Assembly (NCBI GenBank): GCA_001776975.1
Contig: MFCS01000012.1
Location: forward strand, 1 to 33,160
Length of the DNA: 33,160 bases
DNA from: Candidatus Daviesbacteria bacterium RIFCSPHIGHO2_01_FULL_41_45
GTDB taxonomy: Bacteria; Patescibacteriota; Microgenomatia; Daviesbacterales; UBA10151
Direction of reading: 5' to 3'
Shown: one piece after another, positions 17,851 to 26,801 of the stretch
How the letters are laid out: each line of letters starts with the position of its first letter
How positions within the stretch are numbered: position 1 is the stretch's first letter
The notes under the pieces: model-generated
The model's input: only the letters and a program-made list of their open reading frames with translations
The model's database searches: none
Told to the model about the DNA's origin: nothing
Translations under genes and position numbers: made by a program

Positions 17851-19064
17851 TATTCAACTCTTCTTTCTGAGCTAGGAGTAGCCTCTAAACTCCCAGAAAT
17901 AATCTTCTCAATGTATCTGTGAATCAACTCAAAATTATTATCCGGAGGAATTAAGACAAAAGCTCCTCCGTATAGATACGCCGGAGGGGCAATCAGTAAC
18001 GGTGGCTTAACGCTGGGGTCCACTACAAAACTTCTGATTAACTTTATACCCCGGGCAAATTTAATAAAGTTCGGATATTCACTTACCGGTATATCGACCT
18101 CTACACTTTCACCGAACGTTTTGATCATGCCCACTATTTTTTGTGGATCGGTCAGAGTATTAACAGTTAGTATCTTATCTTTAAAGGACGATAGCACCAA
18201 CTGCTGTCTTCGGGAACGGGCAAAATCAGACCCTTCATTACCAGTGCCATGTCTACTTCTGACAAACTTTAAGGCCGTTTCTCCGTTCATTTGAGTTAGA
18301 CCTTTTTCAAAAGAGAGATGCTCAAACCGGCAAGGGAACAGCTTGAAAACTTCTTTATCAGTAAACTCAAACTCGTTCTTGGGCTGAGCAGCTACTGTCG
18401 CCACCTTGCCATCTTTTTGCATTAAAGCCTTAATTTTATTGGAACTTGCTCCCATAGCTTTCACCTGCTCCTCAGATATCTCAATCTCCTTTTCCTCTAA
18501 GTCACAAAGCTCCCTCTCCTTACCTGGCACAGGGTAGAAATAATCTTCAAATGAATTTTGGACATCTATATTAATCCCCTCTACTAAATCTACTGCCTTG
18601 GTAAATCCACTAAAATCCATCCTCGCCCCATACGGGATCTTGATGCCCAACACCCTACCAATCTCCTCTTTGACCAACTCTAGACCCGTACCCTTAGTAA
18701 CCCCCAGATGATATAGGGCATTAACTTTAACTGCATACTTTTCTATCCACAAATCCCGCGGGAGGGATATTAAATCAGCTGATTTTTTCTCAGGATCAAT
18801 AGAAACAACCATGATAGTATCGGTAAGATTGGGTCCGTCGTGCCCTTTACCGGGGATTCCCAGCAGTAAAACATTGATTCTTCCCCTATCCAGCTGTAAC
18901 CCCCCATAAGGATCAAAAATCCGGGTCAGATTAGCTGGGGAGATGGGTGAGGTTATTAAAAATAATCCCACTATAAAACTGATAACTATTAAAAAAGGGG
19001 TCTTTTTTTTCCTCCACCATTTTTTTAAGGGTTTTTTAAAGGTAATTGGCTTAATCTCCTCCAC
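17850..19064 (-). CDS. LytR-CpsA-Psr (LCP) family cell-wall polymer transferase
   Basis: N-terminal TM; INVLLLGIPGKGHDGPNLTDTIMVVSIDPEKKSADLISLPRDLWI; ALKFVRSRHGTGNEGSDFARSRRQQLVL. Confidence 0.93.
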   Translation of the reverse strand: MEEIKPITFKKPLKKWWRKKKTPFLIVISFIVGLFLITSPISPANLTRIFDPYGGLQLDRGRINVLLLGIPGKGHDGPNLTDTIMVVSIDPEKKSADLISLPRDLWIEKYAVKVNALYHLGVTKGTGLELVKEEIGRVLGIKIPYGARMDFSGFTKAVDLVEGINIDVQNSFEDYFYPVPGKERELCDLEEKEIEISEEQVKAMGASSNKIKALMQKDGKVATVAAQPKNEFEFTDKEVFKLFPCRFEHLSFEKGLTQMNGETALKFVRSRHGTGNEGSDFARSRRQQLVLSSFKDKILTVNTLTDPQKIVGMIKTFGESVEVDIPVSEYPNFIKFARGIKLIRSFVVDPSVKPPLLIAPPAYLYGGAFVLIPPDNNFELIHRYIEKIISGSLEATPSSERRVE

Positions 19065-19740
19065 TTACTGCCTCCACAATTTGCACAAACTCACCAGGAT
19101 CAAGCGAGGCCTTGCCAACCAAAAGTCCATCTAAGATCTTACTCTCCAAAAAACTACTGGCATTCTCCGCGGTGACACTCCCTCCATATAATACCTGGGT
19201 GTCTTGACCTGTTTTTTGTTTTATCAAAGTAGCTATCTTCCCCGCACTCTGGGGGGTATCAGCCTCTCCGGTTCCAATGGCAAAGATCGGCTCATACGCT
19301 ACCAGATCAACCCCTTCTGGGATGGGAACATCAACCCCTTCTATGCAAACTAAAGGGGTAATACTGTTTTTACGGGCCATCTCTACCTTTTCTTTCACCA
19401 TCTCGTCAGTTTCAAAAAAGTTGTGACGTCTTTCGGAGTGCCCAATTATGGCAAAATCTACAAAATCTTTTAAAATCGCCGCCGACTCCTCACCGGTATA
19501 TGGTCCAACCTCAAAGGGTGATAAATCCTGCACCCCAACTATTAATGGATAATTACCAACCATGACTGCTTTTTTTACCTCCTCAACATCGGTAAAGGGC
19601 GGGCAAACAACTACCTTTAAATTATTGTTTTTAGGTAATCTAGGGCCAACAAGCTCAATCCACTCCAAGGCCTCTTTAATGGTTTTATTAGACTTCCAGT
19701 TAGCTATAATCCAGATGTTTTTATTCTCCAAACCAACCAT
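19051..19740 (-). CDS. tpiA: Triosephosphate isomerase (short)
   Basis: WIIANWKSNKTIKEALEWI; DFAIIGHSERR; LVAYEPIFAIGTGEADTP; VLYGGSVTAENA. Confidence 0.96.
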   Translation of the reverse strand: MVGLENKNIWIIANWKSNKTIKEALEWIELVGPRLPKNNNLKVVVCPPFTDVEEVKKAVMVGNYPLIVGVQDLSPFEVGPYTGEESAAILKDFVDFAIIGHSERRHNFFETDEMVKEKVEMARKNSITPLVCIEGVDVPIPEGVDLVAYEPIFAIGTGEADTPQSAGKIATLIKQKTGQDTQVLYGGSVTAENASSFLESKILDGLLVGKASLDPGEFVQIVEAVSGGD

Positions 19741-20098
19741 ACTTTTTCAAGTCTACTATAAACTCCTGCGAGACTTCTACACCCTCCGATTCTAAAAGAT
19801 ATTTTTGGGCTATTTTGGTATGATCTTCACAGCTGGTAGAAATATACCCTATTCGATTAATTACCCGCTGCCAAGGCAGAGAGTGTTTCTCAGAGTTAAA
19901 ATGCAAAATCCCACCCACCAACCTAGCTCCTCTGGGCAAACCAGCCAAAACAGCTATATATCCATAAGTTGTTACCCTGCCATAAGGAATATCTTTTATG
20001 AGCACAATTACCCTGTCTTTGAAGGTAACCTCAGGCAAGAAGCTTGAGAAGCTCTGTTTTTTGGGTAAAGCCGACTTTACGGCCTGTTTCCTGGTCAT
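19721..20098 (-). CDS. Alkyltransferase-like (ATL/MGMT-fold) protein; probable TTG start at 20038
   Basis: VIVLIKDIPYGRVTTYGYIAVLAGLPRGARLVGGILHFNSEKHSLPWQRVINRIG; catalytic PCHR Cys replaced by Trp (PWQR). Confidence 0.85.
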   Translation of the reverse strand: MTRKQAVKSALPKKQSFSSFLPEVTFKDRVIVLIKDIPYGRVTTYGYIAVLAGLPRGARLVGGILHFNSEKHSLPWQRVINRIGYISTSCEDHTKIAQKYLLESEGVEVSQEFIVDLKKYGWFGE

Positions 20099-20288
20099 CT
20101 TTTAAAACTACAAAAGTGGGAATACTCATTACCCCAAATTTGGCAGCCACTCCCTCTGAGTCTTCATCCACATTAATTTTAACAATCTCAACCCTATCTT
20201 TCATCTCCTCCTCTAACTCATGTATCACCGGCTCCATCATTTTACAGGGTTGACACCAAGGAGCCCAAAAATCTAAAAGTTTTGTCAT
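20031..20288 (-). CDS. Thioredoxin
   Basis: MTKLLDFWAPWCQPCKMMEPVIHELEEE...VDEDSEGVAAKFGVMSIPTFVVLKD; CxxC and cis-Pro. Confidence 0.93.
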   Translation of the reverse strand: MTKLLDFWAPWCQPCKMMEPVIHELEEEMKDRVEIVKINVDEDSEGVAAKFGVMSIPTFVVLKDDQETGRKVGFTQKTELLKLLA

Positions 20289-20368
20289 AGAGTTAAGATA
20301 TTAACACCAAAAAATTTAGTTGGGAAGTAGTGATTATTTACTCAAAAAAATATGGTAACATACAGCTC

Positions 20369-22282
20369 ATGCCCATCTCGCCAAGGCTCGATGTAGACTC
20401 CTCCCCTCTTTTAGATGAGCTAAATCCTGTTCAGCAACAAGCCTCTCAAGAAACAGAGGGGCCAGTATTAATTTTAGCTGGAGCAGGTTCTGGTAAAACA
20501 AAAGTTTTAACTCACCGTGTGGCATATTTAATTAAAGAAAAACGGGTTCCAGCAGAAAATATCCTGACAGTAACCTTCACTAATAAAGCTGCTGGGGAGA
20601 TGAAAAAACGCATTATGAATTTAATTGGTTCAGCTAGTATTCCCACCATGGGTACCTTTCATTGGCTAGCATCCAAAATATTAAGAAGAGATGGTAAACA
20701 AATTGGCTTATCCCCAGGCTTTTCTATCTATGACGAGAACGATGCTTTAGATGCTATCAAAGAAGCTATGGAAAAACTAAATCTAGCCTCCCAAAAAACC
20801 TCTCCCTCAGCAGTTAGATCCACCATCTCCTCCGCCAAAAACGAGATGATTAACTCTTTAGAGTACCCCAAATATGCCCGGGGCTATTTTCAGGAAACTG
20901 TTGCCAAAATTTATATTGAGTATCAAAAAATCCTTGAGAAAAATCAGGCCGTCGACTTCGACGACCTGCTATTATTAACAGTAAAGCTGTTCCAAACCGT
21001 CCCCGCCACCCTAGCTTATTATCAAATTACCTTTAGATATATCATGGTTGACGAGTATCAAGACACTAACCAGGTCCAATATATTTTATCCAAACTTTTG
21101 GCCAACCGGCATAAAAATATCTGTGTGGTGGGGGATGCTTCCCAGGCTATTTATGGCTTCCGCGGGGCAGATTTTAGAAACATCGTTAACTTTCAAAAGG
21201 ATTATCCCAACACCAAAGTTTTTAACTTAGAGCAAAACTACCGCTCCACTCAAATTATCTTGGATGCTGCCCACTCAGTGATTAGCAAAAACACCTCCCA
21301 CCCAGTTTTATCTTTATGGACAGATAAAAAAAGTGGCTCCAAGATCAAGATTGTAGAAACTAGAAGTGAAAAAGAAGAGGGTTTATATGTATTATCGCAA
21401 ATTAAACAGTTGGGGCTACCATTATCTGATTACGCTATTTTATACCGGACCAACGCCCAGTCCCGAGCCCTAGAGGAGGTTTTTTTACAAACTGGTACAC
21501 CCTATACCTTAGTTGGCGGAACCCGCTTTTATGAGAGAAAGGAGATTAAAGATGTTTTAAGTTACTTAAAGTTAGTTCAAAATCCCACAGATACAGTAGC
21601 TTTAAGAAGGATCGAGAAAATCGGTAAAGGCAGAATGAATAAATTCCTGGAGTTACTCAATACACCCTCCTTAGCTAATTCACAAAACTCTACTCTAGAA
21701 TTACTTGATCTCATCTTGAAAACAACCGCTTATCTGGAATATCTGGATGATGGAACAGATGAAGGTAGATCCCGAGTAGAAAATGTTAAGGAGTTAAGGT
21801 CAGTTGCAGAACAATATCCGGATTTAGTACAGTTTTTGGAGAATGTGGCCTTAGTAGAGAATGAATACTCGGCTAATGAACACGGCTCACGCTGGCGTAC
21901 TGAAAAACTGAAAGAAAATCATACTGAAGCAGTAACCCTAACCACTCTGCATCAATCAAAGGGATTAGAGTGGCCGGTGGTATTTTTGGTAGGCATGGAG
22001 GAAGGATTATTCCCTCATTCCAGATCTTTTCTAAATCCTGATGAATTAGAGGAAGAGAGAAGGCTTTGTTATGTTGGCATAACTAGAGCCAAAGAAAGAT
22101 TATATTTAACTTATACCAAGTCCCGGTTATTCTTTGGAACCCGTTCCAATAACTTAGTCAGTAGGTTTTTAATCGATATACCTCAAGATATTGTAGAATC
22201 CAATCTCAACTATCAAGACCGGGATCAATTTTTGGACGATGTCTCAGTTAGTAAAGATGAGGATGATTGGTTAAATACTTAA
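20369..22282 (+). CDS. UvrD/PcrA-family superfamily I DNA helicase; start ATG 20369 preferred over track start 20330
   Basis: LNPVQQQASQETEGPVLILAGAGSGKTKVLTHRVAYLI; VTFTNKAAGEMKKRI; VDEYQDTNQVQY; YVGITRAKERLYLTY. Confidence 0.95.
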   Translation: MPISPRLDVDSSPLLDELNPVQQQASQETEGPVLILAGAGSGKTKVLTHRVAYLIKEKRVPAENILTVTFTNKAAGEMKKRIMNLIGSASIPTMGTFHWLASKILRRDGKQIGLSPGFSIYDENDALDAIKEAMEKLNLASQKTSPSAVRSTISSAKNEMINSLEYPKYARGYFQETVAKIYIEYQKILEKNQAVDFDDLLLLTVKLFQTVPATLAYYQITFRYIMVDEYQDTNQVQYILSKLLANRHKNICVVGDASQAIYGFRGADFRNIVNFQKDYPNTKVFNLEQNYRSTQIILDAAHSVISKNTSHPVLSLWTDKKSGSKIKIVETRSEKEEGLYVLSQIKQLGLPLSDYAILYRTNAQSRALEEVFLQTGTPYTLVGGTRFYERKEIKDVLSYLKLVQNPTDTVALRRIEKIGKGRMNKFLELLNTPSLANSQNSTLELLDLILKTTAYLEYLDDGTDEGRSRVENVKELRSVAEQYPDLVQFLENVALVENEYSANEHGSRWRTEKLKENHTEAVTLTTLHQSKGLEWPVVFLVGMEEGLFPHSRSFLNPDELEEERRLCYVGITRAKERLYLTYTKSRLFFGTRSNNLVSRFLIDIPQDIVESNLNYQDRDQFLDDVSVSKDEDDWLNT

Positions 22283-22935
22283 TTAAACTTAAATGTTTTG
22301 AGAGCTTGAGTTGAAACACCTTCATACTTCGGATCTCCAAAAGAGAACTCCAAACAAGCGTATTTATTAACTGGAGTTGGTAGTCGAATATAAGCAATCC
22401 TGACAGGATCTTCCGGGCCACGAACTCCGATCGTGCTCCATAACACATTATAAATTTCTACTCCTGAATTAGTTTTTATCTTGTCAAGAGATCTTACCTC
22501 GGTTAAGCCTTGAATCTCTGTTGCTGCCTCTATCTTAATCCACTCCTCAAACTGCAAAGTTACCACCTTTGGATAAATGTCAATCAGACATGCAGGATAA
22601 ACACCAAAAGCTGAACGATATGCTTCTTTATAGTTTTGATCATTGCTTGGCTTAAAGGCCGGAATTATGTCAGGTGAAATGAAGGGAACCAACTCCCAAT
22701 CTTGTGGATACTTTACGGAGAACTTATAGGTTAAATTTGTATACACTTTCCAACTAGCAGTTTCATCAGAGCTATCTGATCTGGGAACACCACCAGTTGG
22801 TGAGAGTGGAATATTTAGCACGGGAGCATTGATTGGAAATGATAGAGAGGTATTTCTACCCCACAAAAATCCACCTCCAGTAGCAACTAGTATAAATACT
22901 CCGACTAGAATCCATGCTGGAGCAAAGCCTTTCAT
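22279..22935 (-). CDS. Single-TM secreted/anchored protein with PsbP-like domain
   Basis: N-terminal TM; SWKVYTNLTYKFSVKYPQDWELVPF. Confidence 0.5.
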   Translation of the reverse strand: MKGFAPAWILVGVFILVATGGGFLWGRNTSLSFPINAPVLNIPLSPTGGVPRSDSSDETASWKVYTNLTYKFSVKYPQDWELVPFISPDIIPAFKPSNDQNYKEAYRSAFGVYPACLIDIYPKVVTLQFEEWIKIEAATEIQGLTEVRSLDKIKTNSGVEIYNVLWSTIGVRGPEDPVRIAYIRLPTPVNKYACLEFSFGDPKYEGVSTQALKTFKFN

Positions 22936-22937
22936 TT

Positions 22938-23153
22938 TTATTTAAAATCCTCTTCTTTTAATCCAGCTTGCCTCATAATTCCCTTGACTGTTCCAATCGG
23001 AATCTCCTTTTTGCTCATTGGAACAATAGTTGTTAAAACTTTATTGCCAACTGTTTTCCTAAACTTGCCATGACTTCCTGACTGACCAGAAAACAAAAAT
23101 CCCTGTTTCTTCAATCCGCTGACTACATCCTTAGATGAGTACCTTTTAGGCAT
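22938..23153 (-). CDS. hicA: HicA-family mRNA interferase toxin
   Basis: MPKRYSSKDVVSGLKKQGFLFSGQSGSHGKFRK...; dsRBD-like fold pattern with GSH. Confidence 0.88.
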   Translation of the reverse strand: MPKRYSSKDVVSGLKKQGFLFSGQSGSHGKFRKTVGNKVLTTIVPMSKKEIPIGTVKGIMRQAGLKEEDFK

Positions 23154-23391
23154 ACTGATGCCTGATTTCGGTGACAGACAATGAAGGCATCTCTATTTTA
23201 TTAACTGAGTTCTCTGGAGCGTCCTCCATGTACAGCTCAACTGCCTCCTGAATATTTTTTACTGCCTCCTCATAGGTCTTGCCAAAACTTGAAACATCCA
23301 CATTCAGACACTGGGCCACAAAATATTTACCTTCTTTCCAGATGACATTAGTGAAGATTCCTGTTTTATGATCCTTCTTGACACTTTTCAT
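23146..23391 (-). CDS. hicB: HicB-family antitoxin (short, no evident DNA-binding domain)
   Basis: IWKEGKYFVAQCLNVDVSSFGKTYEEAVKNIQEAVELYMED; overlaps hicA by 8 bp. Confidence 0.88.
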   Translation of the reverse strand: MKSVKKDHKTGIFTNVIWKEGKYFVAQCLNVDVSSFGKTYEEAVKNIQEAVELYMEDAPENSVNKIEMPSLSVTEIRHQYA

Positions 23392-23397
23392 ACCTAC

Positions 23398-23406
23398 ATT
23401 ATACCA
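23398..23406 (-). promoter_or_regulatory. Extended -10 TGG-TATAAT of hicBA
   Basis: TATAAT exactly 6 nt before the hicB ATG (23391). Confidence 0.65.
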
Positions 23407-23427
23407 CTAACTGGAATATCTAGGGTC

Positions 23428-23456
23428 TTGTGTAAATCAATAGCATCCTTTACTAT
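23428..23456 (+). promoter_or_regulatory. Putative promoter TTGTGT-N17-TACTAT of the SurA-like gene
   Basis: -10 at 23451-23456, 6 nt before ATG 23463. Confidence 0.5.
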
Positions 23457-23462
23457 TGGCCA

Positions 23463-24152
23463 ATGCCAAAAGCAAGTCCAAAGGCCAAAGTAAAAAGTGC
23501 AAAGTTATCCAAAAGCGACATTGGTGACGAGAAGAAACAATCTACTAAATCTCCAATACTTCATTCAATAAATAAGATTAGGGCTTATCGACCAGTTAAA
23601 AGAGACTACCTGGCATTAATAATAGTTGGGCTGGCAGTATTGGCTTTTTTTAATAAAGGTTGGTTTATCGCTGCCACAGTTAACGGACAACCTCTCACTA
23701 ACCTGGAGGTTCAAAAAAGATTGAATTCCTCCTACAAAGAGAGTGTGGTAAATCAGATGGTTGGAGAGAAGATACTGGAACAGGAAGGAACTAAAAAAGG
23801 GGTCGTTATTTCCCAACAAGATCTAAACAGTCGGGTAGAGGCTGATGAGAAATCTTATGGAGGTAAAGAGGTTTTTGAGATGTTACTCTCCCAACAAGGA
23901 TTAAGCCGGGAAGATTATCTGACTAGAGTCAAGGCATTATTACTAATAGAGAGAATCTACTCTGCGGAGATAAAACCAACTGATGAGGAGATGAAATCTT
24001 TTATGGAGGAGAACGCATCTTTGCCAGAGGCTACAGATGAAGCTAAGTTCAAAGAGTTTGCCACCACCCAACTCTCACAGCAAAAACTATCCCAAGTTTT
24101 TTCCCAAAAGTTCTCCGAGCTTAGAAAATCTGCCAACATCCAAATTTTTTAA
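23463..24152 (+). CDS. SurA-N-domain-like membrane-anchored protein (foldase-like)
   Basis: TM followed by AATVNGQPLTNLEVQKRLNSSYKESVVNQMVGEKILEQEGTKKGVVISQQDLNSRVEADEKSYGG; no clear PPIase domain. Confidence 0.7.
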   Translation: MPKASPKAKVKSAKLSKSDIGDEKKQSTKSPILHSINKIRAYRPVKRDYLALIIVGLAVLAFFNKGWFIAATVNGQPLTNLEVQKRLNSSYKESVVNQMVGEKILEQEGTKKGVVISQQDLNSRVEADEKSYGGKEVFEMLLSQQGLSREDYLTRVKALLLIERIYSAEIKPTDEEMKSFMEENASLPEATDEAKFKEFATTQLSQQKLSQVFSQKFSELRKSANIQIF

Positions 24153-24745
24153 TTACTTAAGGTTCTTATAATCTCCTCAACTTGAGTTGATAAATCTATT
24201 TTTGAGGTTGCTTTTAAGCCACCCTGAGAAACCCGGTGAGTTATATCTAAAGCACTACCATTACCCAAACTAACACACCATTGATAATCTACATCTCCGT
24301 TATTATCTCTAGATTTAGTTTTTAAGACTTGGTAACTCCCTAGAGTTATTAGCTCACCTTTACAATTTAGGTTTGGAGTTACTAAAACAGTCACTGGTTT
24401 GACCGCCCGATCACAAGCGATGGTTGTATCAGTTGATGAGTTTGGATCAAACTCCAGATGGGAGGAGTTAGAACAGGTAAGCAAACCCCAACCTTGAGGA
24501 TATTTTAAAGCAAACCCCTGTCCTGAGTATATTTTGCTATTAGTAGTATCAGTGGGAGAAATTTGAGAGTTTGTTTGATTTGGGTTGGTAATCGTTCTAA
24601 GAGAGGCTAGAGGGTCCAGATTGTTTTCAGCTGGGATTTCCTGTTTGGCCCGACTGATAAAAAAGAAGGTGGCTAGGGTAATCAGTACCAACAACACCAC
24701 CGCTCCACCGATAACAAGTTTTAACCGTTGATCTGTCCCAACCAT
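24149..24745 (-). CDS. Single-TM secreted/anchored protein, PsbP-like
   Basis: TM then KIYSGQGFALKYPQGWGLLTCSNSSHLEF. Confidence 0.45.
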   Translation of the reverse strand: MVGTDQRLKLVIGGAVVLLVLITLATFFFISRAKQEIPAENNLDPLASLRTITNPNQTNSQISPTDTTNSKIYSGQGFALKYPQGWGLLTCSNSSHLEFDPNSSTDTTIACDRAVKPVTVLVTPNLNCKGELITLGSYQVLKTKSRDNNGDVDYQWCVSLGNGSALDITHRVSQGGLKATSKIDLSTQVEEIIRTLSN

Positions 24746-24751
24746 GGCTGA

Positions 24752-24781
24752 GTTTTACCATATATCCCATAGCTTTGTCAA
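24752..24781 (-). promoter_or_regulatory. Putative promoter TTGACA-N18-TAAAAC
   Basis: Perfect -35 at 24781-24776; -10-like 24757-24752; 6 nt before ATG 24745. Confidence 0.5.
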
Positions 24782-24833
24782 TGCCAAGAGCATCACCATT
24801 GATCATCAGCTAGTCGAACAAGCTTAGATCTAT

Positions 24834-24839
24834 TACAAT
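24834..24839 (+). promoter_or_regulatory. -10 TACAAT of the FemAB-like operon
   Basis: Exactly 6 nt before ATG 24846; -35 weak. Confidence 0.5.
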
Positions 24840-24845
24840 ATCTGC

Positions 24846-25880
24846 ATGGACCTGAGACTTTTATCTGATCCGGATAAAGATAATTATAATAAACTCATCA
24901 CTCACGTCGTACAATCCTGGGAGTGGGGAAGTTTTCGGGAGACTCTGGGATTGACCACGCTTCGTTATGGTTTATTTATTGATAAAAAACTCCACCTGGC
25001 TTTTCAGCTCACTATCCATAAAATTCCTTTTACAAATAAAACTTTTGGCTATTTACCCAAAGGCCCCTACCCTAGCAAGGAGTTACTTGATGCCTTGGTA
25101 GAGATTGGTAAAAAATACAACTGTATTGCTATTAAAATAGAGCCCAACATTCAGGTCTCAGATTCCCGCAGTCAAGCAAACGCCCTTGACAAAAGACTCA
25201 TCCCTTCATCTAAAACCTTATTTACAAAGTATAATTTCTTACTTGATCTGACTCAATCAGATGATCAAATATTACAAAAAATGCATCCTAAAATCAGGTA
25301 TAACATCAAGGTAGCTCAAAAACATCAAGTCGTTATAGAAGAAAGAACCGACGATGATGGATTGGCAATTTATTTAAAGTTATACTTTGAAACTACCAAA
25401 CGGCAAAACTATCACGGACACTCACCCACTTATCATCGCCTTCTCTGGAATACCCTAAAACAACAAAACATGGCCCGGATTTTGATCGCCTCCTATACCA
25501 CACCGGGGTCAAATGTTAAAATTCCCCTCTCTGCCTGGATGTTATTTAATTTTAAAGATACTCTTTATTATCCCTATGGGGGATCTTCTAGCGAATACAA
25601 AAATGTCATGGCTTCTACACTTTTAGCTTGGGAGACAATTAAGCTCGGTAAGAAACTAAAATTAAAAACTCTAGACCTGTGGGGAGCCCTAGAACCAGAG
25701 GCCTCTATTAATCACCCCTGGAGAGGATTTCACCAATTCAAGGAGAGATTAGGACCCAGTCTAGTCGAAAACCTAGGGAGTTTTGATCTGGTATTTAATA
25801 AACCAATGTTTTTTGCCTTCAATCAAATTGATAAAATGACAAAATTAAAGGTTTTACTACTGCGCACCATTGCCCATTAA
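24846..25880 (+). CDS. FemAB/FmhB-like peptidoglycan interpeptide-bridge aminoacyltransferase (paralog 1)
   Basis: MHPKIRYNIKVAQKHQVVIEERTDDDGLAIYLKLYFETTKRQNYHGHSPTYHRLLW...YYPYGGSSSEYKNVMASTLLAWETIKLGKKLKLKTLDLWGALEP. Confidence 0.88.
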   Translation: MDLRLLSDPDKDNYNKLITHVVQSWEWGSFRETLGLTTLRYGLFIDKKLHLAFQLTIHKIPFTNKTFGYLPKGPYPSKELLDALVEIGKKYNCIAIKIEPNIQVSDSRSQANALDKRLIPSSKTLFTKYNFLLDLTQSDDQILQKMHPKIRYNIKVAQKHQVVIEERTDDDGLAIYLKLYFETTKRQNYHGHSPTYHRLLWNTLKQQNMARILIASYTTPGSNVKIPLSAWMLFNFKDTLYYPYGGSSSEYKNVMASTLLAWETIKLGKKLKLKTLDLWGALEPEASINHPWRGFHQFKERLGPSLVENLGSFDLVFNKPMFFAFNQIDKMTKLKVLLLRTIAH

Positions 25881-25885
25881 TAAAT

Positions 25886-26800
25886 ATGAATATTATTGAT
25901 CCCCGGCAATCAAAACAGTGGGGCCACTTTATGTCCCAGATTGATTGGAAAATTGAGTTTATCAAGAACCGTCAGATATTTATCCGCCGGCTACCTCTTT
26001 TTCCATACAGCGTTATAAAATTCCAAAGACCTCAAAATCCTCTACCTTTAAAAGAGATTGATCAGATCGCTCAAAAACACCAAGCTCTGTTTGTAAACAT
26101 TGACCCCCATTTTGAGGGATTTGATGAAGCAGATTTGAAAAAACATGGTTTTATAAAATCCAACATGATCCTCTCTCATACCTCAACAGTTTTATTGAAT
26201 TTAACCCAAACACAGATAAGTCTGTGGAAAAGTTTTTCTGAGAATGCCCGACGGAATATTAAAAAAGGTCAAAGATCAAAGATCAAAATTAAAAAGGTTT
26301 TTTTAAAAAACCAAAAGAATGACACTGAGTTTATAAAATTTTACCAGTTACTAAAATCATTAACCAAGATGAAAAAATTTTATATCCCAAGTTATGATGA
26401 ATTTTATAAAAAAATGACCGCTTTTAAAGAATCGTCGGTGTTGTTTTTTGCCTATGAGGAATCTACCTCTGAGCCAATTGCCACTGTTTGGATGGCAGGA
26501 TATCAGACTACTGCTTTTTATGTTCAAACAGGGATTACTCAAAAAGGATATGAAAAGTTGGCCAATTATCAGATTGTCTGGGAGCTATTAAAAGAAGCCA
26601 AAACACTGGGGTATAAACAGTTTGATTTTGAAGGAATTTATGACCCCAGATACCCCAAGGAAAGAAGTAAGTGGCAGGGATTCTCCGAGTTTAAAAAACG
26701 GTTTCATGGTACCATTATAGAGTATCCGCCTTCTTATATAAAAATCTATAACCCTTTTTTCAAGCTGATATATCTACTATCAAAGATCTTGCCAAATTAA
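25886..26800 (+). CDS. FemAB/FmhB-like protein (paralog 2)
   Basis: SLWKSFSENARRNIKKGQRSKIKIKKV...YVQTGITQKGYEKLANYQIVWELLKEAKTLGYKQFDFEGIYDPRYP. Confidence 0.85.
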   Translation: MNIIDPRQSKQWGHFMSQIDWKIEFIKNRQIFIRRLPLFPYSVIKFQRPQNPLPLKEIDQIAQKHQALFVNIDPHFEGFDEADLKKHGFIKSNMILSHTSTVLLNLTQTQISLWKSFSENARRNIKKGQRSKIKIKKVFLKNQKNDTEFIKFYQLLKSLTKMKKFYIPSYDEFYKKMTAFKESSVLFFAYEESTSEPIATVWMAGYQTTAFYVQTGITQKGYEKLANYQIVWELLKEAKTLGYKQFDFEGIYDPRYPKERSKWQGFSEFKKRFHGTIIEYPPSYIKIYNPFFKLIYLLSKILPN

Positions 26801-26801
26801 G

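Noticed and set aside
26268-26292. TCAAAGATCAAAGATCAAAATT short tandem repeat
   Set aside because: Lies inside the FemAB-2 CDS, encoding a Lys/Ile-rich stretch; ordinary low complexity.
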